Notes: generated by a model from the sequence alone, not told the origin. A stretch of DNA of 64,000 bases from Azoarcus sp031555955 (GCA_031555955.1 JAVBTY010000033.1:1-64000), one strand, 5' to 3'. Positions 1 through 8,265 are shown, counted from the stretch's first letter. Program-made: numbers and translations.

Positions 1-824
1 CGCTGGACACCCTCGCGGGCCATAAAGGGCTCGACCGCGCGCAACTCATGGCCACCGTGCCGCTGGCGCTCGAAGCCGCCGACCAGGCCGCCGCCAACGC
101 CCTGCAAGGCGGCCTGTTCGACGCCATGCCGGAAGCGGCCGGCGCGGCTCCCACCTTCGCCACCATGCGCCCATGGAACGAACGCGAACGGCTGAAGGAA
201 GAAAAAATCGCCATCGGGTTCTTCCTCTCCGGCCACCCCTTCAACAGCTACAAGGCCGAAGTACGCCGCTTCGTGCGGCGCACGCTGGCCCAGCTCGAAC
301 CCGCGCGCGAACCGGCCATGCTCGCCGGCGTCGTGATGGAAGCGCGGACCAAGATGGGCAACCGCGGCAAGATGATGTTCGTGCAACTGGACGACGGCAC
401 CACGCCACGCGAAATCGCCATCTACGCCGAAGTGCTCGAAGCCAACCGCAGCAAGATCGTCACCGACGAAGTACTGATCGTCGAAGGCAAAATCAGCAAC
501 GACGACTTCTCCGGCGGACTGCGCATCATCGCCGACCGCCTCCTCACACTCGGCGAAGCACGCAGCCGCTTCGCCCGCTCACTGAGCCTGCGGATCGACG
601 GCGCGGCCCCCAACGGCGGCGCCGCCACCATCACCCGCCTGGAACAACTCCTCGCCCCCTTCCGCGACAGCGGCTGCCCCATCTGTGTGCGCTACCGCAA
701 CGCCGAAGCCGAAGCCGAACTTCCCTTCGGCAACACCTGGCAAGTCCGGCTGGAAGAAGCACTGCTCGACAGCCTGCGCGAATGGCTGTCAAAAGAGGCG
801 GTGGAGGTTGTTTATCCGGCCTGA
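1..824 (+). CDS. dnaE: DNA polymerase III alpha subunit, C-terminal part (5' truncated by window)
   Basis: This is the C-terminal end of the replicative polymerase catalytic subunit; the reading frame is open from base 3 with no start inside the window. The visible 273 residues carry the segment WNERERLKEEKIAIGFFLSGHP, typical of DnaE just before its OB fold. A nucleic-acid-binding OB domain follows (LAGVVMEARTKMGNRGKM...DDGT...EVLIVEGKIS), and then the short C-terminal domain that in other bacteria contacts the tau clamp-loader subunit. The catalytic palm and PHP domains lie outside the window. The stop is TGA at 822-824. dnaE rather than a PHP-less homologue is inferred from the high similarity of this tail to proteobacterial DnaE. 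Confidence 0.93.
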   Translation, partial: LDTLAGHKGLDRAQLMATVPLALEAADQAAANALQGGLFDAMPEAAGAAPTFATMRPWNERERLKEEKIAIGFFLSGHPFNSYKAEVRRFVRRTLAQLEPAREPAMLAGVVMEARTKMGNRGKMMFVQLDDGTTPREIAIYAEVLEANRSKIVTDEVLIVEGKISNDDFSGGLRIIADRLLTLGEARSRFARSLSLRIDGAAPNGGAATITRLEQLLAPFRDSGCPICVRYRNAEAEAELPFGNTWQVRLEEALLDSLREWLSKEAVEVVYPA

Positions 825-885
825 ACGGGCGAAATCCATAGCGATCCGGCGGTTATGAAAGCGATACCCGCGCTGGACGTGCGTC

Positions 886-1089
886 TCAGCACTCGCCGTT
901 TTCCGCCTGCTCTTTTTGCCTGATGAACTCCGGATCGTTCTCGAACCAGTCTTCCCCCATGAGTTCAACCGGATGCGGACAACGCTCGGAGCCGTTACCG
1001 CAGGCCATCGAGTCAAAAGGGCAATAACGGTCGCAGCCCCAGCAGATGCGCTCGGGATGTTTGGGGAGCAGGGGAACGCGCTTTGCCAT
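886..1089 (-). CDS. DUF3079 family small cysteine-rich protein
   Basis: A 67-residue protein with an early PKHPERICWGCDRYC segment followed by MACGNGSERCPHPVEL. This pattern is characteristic of the DUF3079 family found in Betaproteobacteria and relatives. Six cysteines and several histidines suggest a small metal-binding fold, but no function is known. It has no signal peptide or membrane segment. It sits on the minus strand downstream of the rpsI terminator, so it probably has its own promoter. It is converging on dnaE. Family assignment is from memory of the conserved motif; the biochemical role is open. Confidence 0.8.
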   Translation of the reverse strand: MAKRVPLLPKHPERICWGCDRYCPFDSMACGNGSERCPHPVELMGEDWFENDPEFIRQKEQAENGEC

Positions 1090-1209
1090 CGTGGTACACC
1101 GGATTGCGGAAAGAGAAAAGCAGGTATACGACCCTGTTTCTCTCCAGAGGTTTCAGAAAAAACCCTGTAAAAAACACCCTTGGCACCAGATGAATGTTTT
1201 CTCGTACAC

Positions 1210-1236
1210 AAAAAAACGCCCGATAAATCGGGCGTT
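1210..1236 (-). terminator. Rho-independent terminator of rplM-rpsI
   Basis: A perfect 9-bp stem (1215-1223 with 1228-1236) and a four-base TAAA loop are followed, in the minus direction, by a run of T residues read from the A tract at 1210-1216. It lies 19 bases after the rpsI stop and separates it from the DUF3079 gene. Confidence 0.85.
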
Positions 1237-1254
1237 TTCTGCAATACCAGTAGC

Positions 1255-1647
1255 TTAGCGCTTGGAGAACTGCTTGCGGCGGCGGGCCTTGCGCAAACCC
1301 ACTTTTTTCCGTTCAACTTCCCGCGCATCACGGGTAACGAAACCAGCCACCCTAAGTTCGGGCTTCAGTTCGCCGCTATAGTCGATCAGCGCCCTGGTGA
1401 TGCCATGGCGGATGGCGCCGGCCTGCCCGGACTCTCCGCCGCCAGAAACGTTCACCATGATGTCGAAACGGTCGGCATTGCCGGTCAGAACCAGCGGCTG
1501 ACGCACGATCATGCGGCCTGTTTCACGGGAGAAAAACTCATCGACAGGCTTGCCATTAACGACAATCTTGCCAGACCCTGCCTTGATGAACACGCGTGCA
1601 ACAGCAGTCTTGCGGCGGCCGGTGCCATAGTTATAAGTCACAGCCAT
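1255..1647 (-). CDS. rpsI: 30S ribosomal protein S9
   Basis: This 130-residue protein is full length for bacterial S9. It begins with YNYGTGRRKTAVARV and contains the central FDIMVNVSGGGESGQAGAIRHGI segment. It ends in the strongly basic tail KARRRKQFSKR that reaches the ribosomal P site in known structures. It follows rplM by 15 bases in the standard L13-S9 operon and is terminated by the hairpin at 1210-1236. Confidence 0.98.
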   Translation of the reverse strand: MAVTYNYGTGRRKTAVARVFIKAGSGKIVVNGKPVDEFFSRETGRMIVRQPLVLTGNADRFDIMVNVSGGGESGQAGAIRHGITRALIDYSGELKPELRVAGFVTRDAREVERKKVGLRKARRRKQFSKR

Positions 1648-1662
1648 TATGGGCGGCTCCTG

Positions 1663-2091
1663 TCAGATCTCGAGAACTTTCGGTTGCTGGGCGCTATGGG
1701 GATGCTCGGACCCCGCATAGCATTTGAGCTTCTTCAGCATGGCATACCCCAGCGGACCTTTCGGCAGCATGCCCTTCACAGCCTTTTCCAGCACCCGCTC
1801 TGGAAACCGCTGCTGCAGCCTGGTGAAATTCGTCTCATAAATTCCACCTGGATAGCCGGAGTGCCGGTAGTACTTTTTGTCCTGCGCCTTGTTGCCCGTA
1901 ACGCGCAGCTTGTCCACGTTAACGACGACAATGTAGTCGCCGGTATCTACGTGTGGCGTATAGATGGCTTTATGCTTGCCGCGAAGGCGGCGTGCAATCT
2001 CGGAGGCAAGACGGCCAAGCACCTTGTCCGCGCCGTCGACAACGAACCAGTCGCGCTGAACTTCATGCGGCTTGGCGGAAAACGTTTTCAT
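1663..2091 (-). CDS. rplM: 50S ribosomal protein L13
   Basis: The 142-residue length matches bacterial L13. Recognisable segments are the N-terminal KTFSAKPHEVQRDWFVVDGAD, the central LRGKHKAIYTPHVDTGDY and the AVKGMLPKGPLG signature. It is the first gene of the rplM-rpsI operon. A strong sigma-70-type promoter lies at 2153-2181. The leader of about 55 bases can form a small hairpin (GTCTGA with TCAGAC, 2114-2140), which might take part in autoregulation; this last point is inference. Confidence 0.98.
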   Translation of the reverse strand: MKTFSAKPHEVQRDWFVVDGADKVLGRLASEIARRLRGKHKAIYTPHVDTGDYIVVVNVDKLRVTGNKAQDKKYYRHSGYPGGIYETNFTRLQQRFPERVLEKAVKGMLPKGPLGYAMLKKLKCYAGSEHPHSAQQPKVLEI

Positions 2092-2152
2092 GAGAAACCT
2101 CTGTTTTTATCAGGTCTGAAGAAGAAGGCTTCGCTCAGACGGAAAGCGCGCG

Positions 2153-2181
2153 AGTGTAGTATGCAGCGCCCCCCCTGTCAA
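2153..2181 (-). promoter_or_regulatory. Promoter of rplM-rpsI
   Basis: In the minus direction there is a consensus -35 TTGACA (2181-2176), a 17-base spacer and a -10 TACACT (2158-2153), placed about 60 bases before the rplM start. The spacer contains a run of seven G residues. Confidence 0.75.
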
Positions 2182-2333
2182 TCAGCGGTACGGACAAGGC
2201 GTTACGGAAACCGCAGCAACCGCCATCTGCCGCCGATTCCGGCCATCTCCCACAGGATGGCGAAAACCCCTGACAAACCAGCGTCGGCTTCCCCGTCCCC
2301 GCAGCAGCGTCATCGACGCCATCAAGCCCCTGT

Positions 2334-2373
<40 letters not shown>

Positions 2374-2393
2374 CACGCCAGCGAAATTACAGG

Positions 2394-2513
2394 CAAAAAA
2401 AACGCAGCTCTTGTGGAGCTGCGTTAAATCCACACCAAAGGAGGAGGGTGGAGGAGACACCTTTGGATCAGCGAAGCACCTTATGATGTTTTGCACCCGC
2501 CATCGATCCGACT
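2394..2513 (-). ncRNA. Candidate small RNA with C/U-rich loop and intrinsic terminator
   Basis: On the minus strand a near-consensus promoter (2520-2548) predicts a start near 2513, and a strong intrinsic terminator ends near 2394, giving a transcript of about 120 nt. Between them a 7-bp stem (CCAAAGG with CCTTTGG, 2466-2460 with 2441-2435) presents an 18-base loop, TGTCTCCTCCACCCTCCT. The loop contains CUCCUCC-type stretches complementary to Shine-Dalgarno sequences. The 5' part may form a second hairpin (GGATC with GATCC). No convincing coding frame exists in it. C-rich anti-ribosome-binding-site loops are a known feature of several regulatory RNA families; a family assignment here is not claimed. 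Confidence 0.65.
2395..2425 (-). terminator. Rho-independent terminator of the candidate small RNA
   Basis: A perfect 10-bp stem (2401-2410 with 2416-2425) and a 5-base loop are followed in the minus direction by a run of eight T residues. It lies 336 bases beyond coq7, so a separate transcript is the simpler explanation. Confidence 0.85.
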
Positions 2514-2519
2514 GGGGGC

Positions 2520-2548
2520 ATTATCCTCAATACCAATGTGTTGTGCAA
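2520..2548 (-). promoter_or_regulatory. Promoter of the candidate small RNA
   Basis: In the minus direction there is -35 TTGCAC (2548-2543), a spacer of exactly 17 bases and -10 GATAAT (2525-2520). It lies in a locally AT-rich patch of otherwise GC-rich DNA. Confidence 0.7.
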
Positions 2549-2761
2549 GCGGATTTTGTGCAGCGCACTATAAATTTTCTGATCTGCAAATAGATTTAAC
2601 TTATCTATTAATGCCGCATCTTTTCCCGTGAATATCTGCCAGGCGGGCGTTTTCTGTTTATGGTAGGGCCATATCCCGGAATTTCCAGACCGCCTGTTTT
2701 TGCACTGCACGATCCTGCGGTCCGCAAGGTCGCGCGCCCTCACGAAACACCCGCCCGCCCG

Positions 2762-3382
2762 TCAGACATGGTAGGCCGTACCCGTCATCACCTTCGCAGC
2801 CAGCCTCATCACGCCCCTTAGCGGCCCCGGCAGCCTGGCTGCACCCAGACGAAGCGCAGACTCCGCGTGTCCCGCCTCATCCTCTTTCATCCGGCTGACG
2901 ATTGCCCGTGATTTAGCATCCGCTGCGGGAAGGCTGTCCAGATGCCTGCCCAGATGCGCCTCAACCTGGCGCTCTGTTTCAGCCAGAAACCCGAGATTCC
3001 AGCGGTCGCCGCACCGCCCGGCCAGCACACCGATCGCAAACGCGCCTCCATACCAGAGCGGATTGAGCGCGCTCCTGCGCCCTCCCAGTTCGGTGATGCG
3101 CCGTTCCGTCCATGCAAGATGCTCCATCTCTTCCTGCGCAGCCGAAAGCAGCTCCTGATGGACAAAGCCATCGCGGGACATCGCCGCCTGCCCCCGGTAC
3201 AACGCCTGCGCGCAAACCTCGCCGCTGTGGTTGATCCGCATCAGCGCCGCGGCATGCCGCCGCTCGGCTTCGCTCAGCGCGGCTTCGGGGAGTTCCTCTC
3301 CCGGAACCGGACATCCCGTACGCGCGGAGGTGAAAACGGTCCGCAACGCCTTGTCGAACCCGATGATGAGCCGGTCGATCAT
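2762..3382 (-). CDS. coq7: Demethoxyubiquinone hydroxylase (Coq7 family)
   Basis: The enzyme hydroxylates 2-polyprenyl-3-methyl-6-methoxy-1,4-benzoquinol in ubiquinone synthesis and acts at the inner membrane face. The 206-residue protein shows the carboxylate-bridged di-iron ligands of the family: the glutamate in INHSGEVCAQ, the EEMEH motif, the later ETERQVEAHL segment and EDEAGHA near the end. The amphipathic middle (LNPLWYGGAFAIGVLAG) is the usual membrane-associated helix. Its start overlaps the stop of the CNP1-like gene by 4 bases (ATGA), so the two are co-transcribed. Betaproteobacteria commonly use Coq7 in place of UbiF. Confidence 0.93.
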   Translation of the reverse strand: MIDRLIIGFDKALRTVFTSARTGCPVPGEELPEAALSEAERRHAAALMRINHSGEVCAQALYRGQAAMSRDGFVHQELLSAAQEEMEHLAWTERRITELGGRRSALNPLWYGGAFAIGVLAGRCGDRWNLGFLAETERQVEAHLGRHLDSLPAADAKSRAIVSRMKEDEAGHAESALRLGAARLPGPLRGVMRLAAKVMTGTAYHV

Positions 3383-3921
3383 GGCAGACGCCCTCCGGCC
3401 GGATCAAGGTAGCCAGCCTCCCCGCCCAGACGGCGCAGCACTTCGGCGCGGTCCCGTGGCGGTGCATTGCCGTCACAAAAATAATCCTTCGCCAGCGCGG
3501 CGCGTTCCCGGTTGTACGTGTTGTCGGCAATGGGCTGCCAGCCATCGTCTTTCAGACGCGCCCACTCCCCTGCCTGCCGCCAGCGGGCGTAACGCTTCCA
3601 CGCAAGCGCATGGCAGTGAATGCCTTCAAACGTAATGTTTTCAGCGCCACCGGGCGTGCGCACGGTCAGCACATAACGCACGACACCATCCGCGCCAACC
3701 GCAAGGCTGCCGCCATCGATAAAAAACCGGTTCGGCGATGCGCTGCCGACGGAAAAGGAGCGCTGTTCCGCGGCGGCCGGCGGGGCGGGCAGCTCATAGG
3801 CGCCTTCTTTCCAGTCCGGATCCACGTCGCTAAACAACGCAGCGAATGCAACGGCGGGGATACAGACGCAGAATCCGCCCGCCCCGCCAGCAAGAAGGTG
3901 CCACAAACGATTCTGGCGCAT
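3379..3921 (-). CDS. CNP1-like family exported protein
   Basis: This 180-residue protein has an N-terminal hydrophobic stretch (LLAGGAGGFCVCIPAVAFAALF) that looks like a signal peptide. The mature part begins DVDPDWKEGAYELP, typical of the CNP1-like family. Other family marks are RYVLTVRTPGGAENITFEGIHC and the late KDYFCDGNAPP, with two cysteines that could form a disulphide. The family occurs in Betaproteobacteria and its function is unknown. It is translationally coupled to coq7 by a 4-base overlap. A periplasmic location is inferred. Confidence 0.8.
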   Translation of the reverse strand: MRQNRLWHLLAGGAGGFCVCIPAVAFAALFSDVDPDWKEGAYELPAPPAAAEQRSFSVGSASPNRFFIDGGSLAVGADGVVRYVLTVRTPGGAENITFEGIHCHALAWKRYARWRQAGEWARLKDDGWQPIADNTYNRERAALAKDYFCDGNAPPRDRAEVLRRLGGEAGYLDPAGGRLP

Positions 3922-4011
3922 AGTTTTCTGAAAAGCCGGATAAGCCGATACGGCAAGGCGCGCGCTTTTCCCGTCCGCCCCCGCCGTTCAGCTGGAAAAA
4001 CCACCCCGGGG

Positions 4012-4539
4012 TCAGTTTCCCGGGGCCGCCGTCTGCCGGTAAGCATCCGGCAGTTCGTGAAGCCGCGCGCGGAAAAGCACGCGGGAAAGCTCCGTCAGCG
4101 CCTGCTGGTAAACCTGCCGCTTGAATTCGATGACGGCATCAAGCGGCACCCAGTAATCGCTCCAGCGCCAGGCGTCGAACTCAGGGTGCGTGCTGGCACG
4201 CAGGCACACATCCGTGTCGCGCCCGACGAGCCGAAGCAGGAACCATATCTGCTTCTGCCCACGATAGGTATTGCGCCATTCCCGCCTGATCCAGTGCTTT
4301 GGAACGTCGTAACGCAACCAACCCCGCGTGCGGCCGAGTATTTTCACGTGCTCCGGATGTAGCCCGACTTCCTCATGCAGCTCCCGGAACATGGCCTGCT
4401 CCGGCGTTTCACCGTGCTTGATGCCGCCTTGCGGGAACTGCCAGGAATGTTCGCGGATACGTTTTCCCCAGAAAACCTCGTTGCGCGCATTGACCAGGAT
4501 GATGCCGACGTTCGGGCGGTAGCCTTCACGGTCGAGCAT
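4012..4539 (-). CDS. rppH: RNA pyrophosphohydrolase (Nudix)
   Basis: RppH removes pyrophosphate from the 5' triphosphate of mRNAs and so starts RNase E dependent decay. The 175-residue protein starts MLDREGYRPNVGIILVN, matching RppH. It has a complete Nudix box, GGIKHGETPEQAMFRELHEEVG (G-x5-E-x7-RE-x2-EE-x-G), around residues 35-57. The start at 4539 is chosen over a TTG two codons upstream because AAAGG lies 7 bases before it and RppH proteins begin at this point. It is divergent from proS, an arrangement common in this class. Confidence 0.93.
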   Translation of the reverse strand: MLDREGYRPNVGIILVNARNEVFWGKRIREHSWQFPQGGIKHGETPEQAMFRELHEEVGLHPEHVKILGRTRGWLRYDVPKHWIRREWRNTYRGQKQIWFLLRLVGRDTDVCLRASTHPEFDAWRWSDYWVPLDAVIEFKRQVYQQALTELSRVLFRARLHELPDAYRQTAAPGN

Positions 4540-4672
4540 GATCAAACCTTTGAATTTCTATGAACTGGGCCGGATTTTTTCACACTTGCGCCAGGTTTGA
4601 AAGCACGCGCCGGGGCCGTGCGCGGACGTCATGCGCTAGAATCCGGCGGTTATTTTCCGATCCCATCCCAGC

Positions 4673-6418
4673 ATGCGCGCCAGCCAGTTCCATATTTCCA
4701 CGCTGAAAGAAGCCCCTTCCGACGCCGAAGTCACCAGCCAGAAGCTGATGCTGCGCGCCGGCATGATCCGTAAGGTCGCCGCCGGCATCTACAGCTACCT
4801 GCCGATGGGGCTGCGCAGCATCCGCAAGGTGGAAGCGATCGTCCGCGAGGAAATGGACCGCGCGGGCGCACTGGAAATCACCATGCCGCTGGTGCAGCCG
4901 GCCGAGCTGTGGCAGGAAACAGAGCGCTGGGACAGGATGGGCGCCGAAATGCTGCGCCTGAAAGATCGCCACGAACGCGACTTCGCCCTGCAGCCCACCT
5001 CCGAGGAAGTGGTTACCGACATCGCCCGCCAGGAGCTGAAAAGCTACCGTCAGCTGCCAAAAAATTTCTACCAGATCCAGACCAAGTTCCGCGACGAGCG
5101 CCGTCCGCGCTTCGGCGTCATGCGCGGGCGCGAATTCACCATGAAGGATGCCTACTCCTTCGACCGCTCGGCGGAGCATGCCGGACAAAGCTACGAGCGC
5201 ATGTATGCCGCCTACTGCCGAATTTTCGACCGTATCGGCCTCGCTTACCGTGCGGTGGCTGCCGACACGGGCGCCATCGGCGGCGACCGCTCGCACGAAT
5301 TCCAGGTGATCGCCGACACGGGCGAAGACGCCATCGTCTACTGCCCCGCATCGGACTACGCCGCCAATATCGAACTGGCGGAAGCGCTGCCGCTGCTGGC
5401 GGAGCGCGCCGCCCCCACCGCCGCGCTGGCCAGAACGCCCACCCCAGGCAAACAGGCCTGCGCCGACGTCGCCGCATTCCTTGGCGTTCCCCTCTCCTCG
5501 GTGGTGAAATCGCTCGTTGTTGCCAGCGACGCCCCCGGCGCGGCGGGCGAAGCGCCGCAAAACACCCTGTGGCTGTTGCTGGTGCGCGGCGACCACGACC
5601 TGAACGAAGTCAAAACCGGCAAGATCGCGGGGCTGGAAGGCGGCTTCCGCTTCGCCAGCGAAACGGAAATTACCGCCGCTTTCGGCTGCAGGCCGGGCTC
5701 TCTTGGACCGGTCGGCCCGCACAAACCGGTACGGATCATCGCCGACCGCACCGTCGCCAACATGGCGGATTTCGTCTGCGGCGCCAACGCCGACGGCTTC
5801 CACTACACCGGTGTCAACTGGGGCCGCGACCTGCCCGAGCCTGATCTGGTCGCCGATCTGCGCAACGTTGTCGAGGGCGACCCCTCGCCCGACGGGCGCG
5901 GCGCGCTCTCTATCCAGCGCGGCATCGAAGTCGGCCATGTGTTCTATCTCGGGGCCAAATATTCAAAGGCGATGAACGCCACCTTCCTCGACGAAGACGG
6001 CAAACCCAAACACTTCGAAATGGGCTGCTACGGCATCGGCATTACCCGCATCGTCGGCGCCGCCATCGAACAGAACTCCGACGCCCGCGGCATCATCTGG
6101 CCCGCCGCGATCGCGCCTTTCGGGGTCGTGATCTGTCCGGTCGGCTGGGGCAAGTCCGAAGCCGTCCGTGCCGAAGCCGAAAAGCTTTACGCCACGCTCA
6201 CCGCCGCAGGCATCGACGTCATTCTCGACGACCGCGACGAACGCCCCGGCGTGATGTTCGCCGACTGGGAGCTGACCGGCATTCCACACCGTGTAACCAT
6301 TGGCGAGCGCGGCCTGAAGGAAGGCGCCGCCGAATACCAGGGCCGACGGGATGCCGAAGCCACCCGGCTGCCGCTGGGCGAAATGGCGCAGCATGTCATT
6401 TCCCGTTCCCACACATGA
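4673..6418 (+). CDS. proS: Prolyl-tRNA synthetase, bacterial type
   Basis: This class II synthetase charges tRNA-Pro. The 581-residue length is that of the bacterial form with an inserted editing domain. Motif 2 is seen in FRDERRPRFGVMRGREF with the following MKDAYSF, and motif 3 in GCYGIGITRIVGAAIEQN. Roughly residues 225-405 form the YbaK-like insertion that clears mischarged alanine (LLVRGDHDLNEVKTGKI). The C-terminal anticodon-binding domain begins near WPAAIAPFGVVICPVG. It overlaps the next gene by 4 bases. A tRNA-Pro(TGG) gene occurs later in the window. Confidence 0.97.
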   Translation: MRASQFHISTLKEAPSDAEVTSQKLMLRAGMIRKVAAGIYSYLPMGLRSIRKVEAIVREEMDRAGALEITMPLVQPAELWQETERWDRMGAEMLRLKDRHERDFALQPTSEEVVTDIARQELKSYRQLPKNFYQIQTKFRDERRPRFGVMRGREFTMKDAYSFDRSAEHAGQSYERMYAAYCRIFDRIGLAYRAVAADTGAIGGDRSHEFQVIADTGEDAIVYCPASDYAANIELAEALPLLAERAAPTAALARTPTPGKQACADVAAFLGVPLSSVVKSLVVASDAPGAAGEAPQNTLWLLLVRGDHDLNEVKTGKIAGLEGGFRFASETEITAAFGCRPGSLGPVGPHKPVRIIADRTVANMADFVCGANADGFHYTGVNWGRDLPEPDLVADLRNVVEGDPSPDGRGALSIQRGIEVGHVFYLGAKYSKAMNATFLDEDGKPKHFEMGCYGIGITRIVGAAIEQNSDARGIIWPAAIAPFGVVICPVGWGKSEAVRAEAEKLYATLTAAGIDVILDDRDERPGVMFADWELTGIPHRVTIGERGLKEGAAEYQGRRDAEATRLPLGEMAQHVISRSHT

Positions 6419-7083
6419 CCCTTTCCGGTTATAAAGACGGCATGTTTTTTCGCCCCTGCCTGATCCTCGCGGCCTTCTCCGTCCTCATTGGCTTCAGTGC
6501 CGCCGCGCTCGCAGGCGCACAGCAGTACGAACCCCTCGCCGCCAGCGTGCGCGCGGCGCTGCATGAGGCGGTGAGCGACGCCGCCGCGCCCGGACTGCCG
6601 ATTCCCGGCGAAGGGGAACGCGCCCAGTGGCTGGCGGAAATGTCCCGCAGGCTGGAAAAGCGCATCCCGGACAGCAGCTACCGCAGCGAACTGCTGACGA
6701 GCGTGCACTACGAAGCCACCCGGGCGGGGCTCGATCCGCAGCTCGTGCTCGGGCTCATCCAGGTCGAAAGCAATTTCCGCAAATACGCGATTTCCAGCGC
6801 CGGCGCGCGCGGCTTCATGCAGGTGATGCCGTTCTGGCTGCGGGTCATGGAGCGTCCGGACGACAACCTTTTTCATCTGCGCACCAACCTGCGCTACGGC
6901 TGCACCATCCTGCGCCATTATCTCGACATCGAAAAAGGCAATCTTTTCAGGGCGCTGGGCCGCTACAACGGCAGCCTGGGCAAAGCGGCATACCCCAATC
7001 TTGTACGCACTGCCTGGGAACGCAACTGGGCATGGCGCCCCCCCCAGCTGGTCGCCGGTGCGCCCGGAGACAGAAAAGACTAA
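6415..7083 (+). CDS. Lytic transglycosylase, SLT domain
   Basis: This is a predicted murein lytic transglycosylase that cleaves glycan strands in the periplasm. After an N-terminal signal-like segment (CLILAAFSVLIGFSAAALAG), the SLT catalytic domain covers about residues 85-200. The general-acid glutamate lies in LGLIQVESNFRKYAIS, followed by SAGARGFMQVMPFW and the closing ALGRYNGSLG. The first ATG overlaps the proS stop (ATGA), suggesting coupling. ATG at 6442 is an alternative start that would shorten the signal peptide n-region. The pairing with proS is common in Betaproteobacteria. Confidence 0.88.
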   Translation: MTLSGYKDGMFFRPCLILAAFSVLIGFSAAALAGAQQYEPLAASVRAALHEAVSDAAAPGLPIPGEGERAQWLAEMSRRLEKRIPDSSYRSELLTSVHYEATRAGLDPQLVLGLIQVESNFRKYAISSAGARGFMQVMPFWLRVMERPDDNLFHLRTNLRYGCTILRHYLDIEKGNLFRALGRYNGSLGKAAYPNLVRTAWERNWAWRPPQLVAGAPGDRKD

Positions 7084-7106
7084 CCATCGCCAAGGATTTC
7101 CACCCC

Positions 7107-7469
7107 ATGGACCATCGCCTCTTCCGCCGCAGATCCATCGCCATCGATTTCCGTATCTATAACGCGGACTCAGGAGAATTCCTCGGCCGCATCGGAGATA
7201 TTTCTCCGGGCGGGCTGCTTGTTTACGGCTCCCAGCCGCTTGGCGAAGAGAAAAAACTGCGGGTCCGCATCGATTATCCCGACAGCGCCGGACAGACCTG
7301 TTCCGCTTCTTTCGACGCACAGATCCAGTGGTCCAAAGTCGACGTCAACCCCAGCCTGCACGCTACCGGGCTGCGTCTGGTCAATCTGGAACAGCCCGAT
7401 GCCGCGGAAGCGCTTGCCGCCCTGCTCGACCGCTTCACCGTCGGGCCGAATCCGGAAACCGGTGACTGA
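7107..7469 (+). CDS. PilZ domain protein (predicted cyclic-di-GMP receptor)
   Basis: A 120-residue single-domain protein. It starts MDHRLFRRRSIAIDFRI, giving the RxxxR-type arginine cluster of PilZ domains, and continues with GRIGDISPGGLLVYG, the D-x-S-x-x-G motif. Both are the known cyclic-di-GMP binding elements. The frame stays open upstream for 160 codons, but that part has shadow-like composition, so the internal ATG was chosen; AAGGA stands about 11 bases before it. It converges on the motA-type gene motC across a 27-base gap. A role as a flagellar brake is plausible but not shown. Confidence 0.85.
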   Translation: MDHRLFRRRSIAIDFRIYNADSGEFLGRIGDISPGGLLVYGSQPLGEEKKLRVRIDYPDSAGQTCSASFDAQIQWSKVDVNPSLHATGLRLVNLEQPDAAEALAALLDRFTVGPNPETGD

Positions 7470-7496
7470 TCCGGGCAGCGCCCCCAGACCCGCGCG

Positions 7497-8237
7497 CTAG
7501 CCGGTGTAGCCCCGCATCCGGCCTTCGATTACGCGCGGATTGTCGCCGTTGCCGATGCAGATCAGCCCGTCGACAAACATTTCGCGCTGCACCGCCAGCG
7601 CACTGACGTGCGCCAGCAGCTTTTTGGCGATCGGCAAAAATACGAGGTTGGCCAGACCAACGCCGTAAATCGTCGCCACAAAGGCCACGGCGATACCCGA
7701 GCCGAGCCGGGCCGGATCGGTCAGGTTTTCCATGACGTGAATCAGGCCCATCACCGCGCCGAGAATGCCGATCGTCGGCGCATAACCGCCCGCGCTCTCC
7801 CAGATTCTCGCGCCCTGCCTCATCCGCGCCTGCCAGGTATCGATTTCGACTTCCAGCACCTCGCGCACCCGCGCCGGATCAACGCCATCAATCAGCATCT
7901 GCAGCCCCCGGTGCATGAACGGCTCGGGCATCCTGTCCAGCTGCCCCTCCAGCGCCAGCAGACCCTCTTTGCGCGCAATCAGGCTCCACTCAACAACCTG
8001 CCTGATAACCGCCTCATTTTTTATCACAGGGGGAAAGAACACCCACCTGGCCATGCGCATGCCGTCAAGAAAAACGCGCAGCGGGCTCTGCAGCATGACC
8101 GCGCCCAGCGTGCCGCCAATAACGATCGTGAACGCCGTGGGCTGGACCAGGGAGGAAATATGCCCTCCCTCCATCGCCTGCCCGAAAAGAATGGCCGCAA
8201 TCCCAAGGGTCAGGCCAGCGAGACTGATACTGTCCAT
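7497..8237 (-). CDS. motC: Flagellar motor stator protein, MotA/MotC family
   Basis: This 246-residue protein has four predicted membrane segments (near residues 5-20, 32-50, 150-170 and 180-205) and a large cytoplasmic loop between the second and third, as in MotA. The stator signatures GGYAPTIGILGAVMGLIHVM and VAFVATIYGVGLANLVFLPIAKK carry the two conserved prolines. Its place right after fliA in a flhA-flhF-flhG-fliA series resembles the MotC position in Pseudomonas. No MotB/MotD partner follows; the operon ends here within the window, so the partner must be encoded elsewhere. Confidence 0.88.
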   Translation of the reverse strand: MDSISLAGLTLGIAAILFGQAMEGGHISSLVQPTAFTIVIGGTLGAVMLQSPLRVFLDGMRMARWVFFPPVIKNEAVIRQVVEWSLIARKEGLLALEGQLDRMPEPFMHRGLQMLIDGVDPARVREVLEVEIDTWQARMRQGARIWESAGGYAPTIGILGAVMGLIHVMENLTDPARLGSGIAVAFVATIYGVGLANLVFLPIAKKLLAHVSALAVQREMFVDGLICIGNGDNPRVIEGRMRGYTG

Positions 8238-8265
8238 GCGCGATTTACCAACGGGTTAAGCAGGA

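Noticed and set aside
4580..5938. Long open frame (452 codons) on the minus strand opposite proS
   Set aside because: It lies wholly within proS, has a biased composition typical of an antisense shadow in GC-rich DNA, and shows no known motif.
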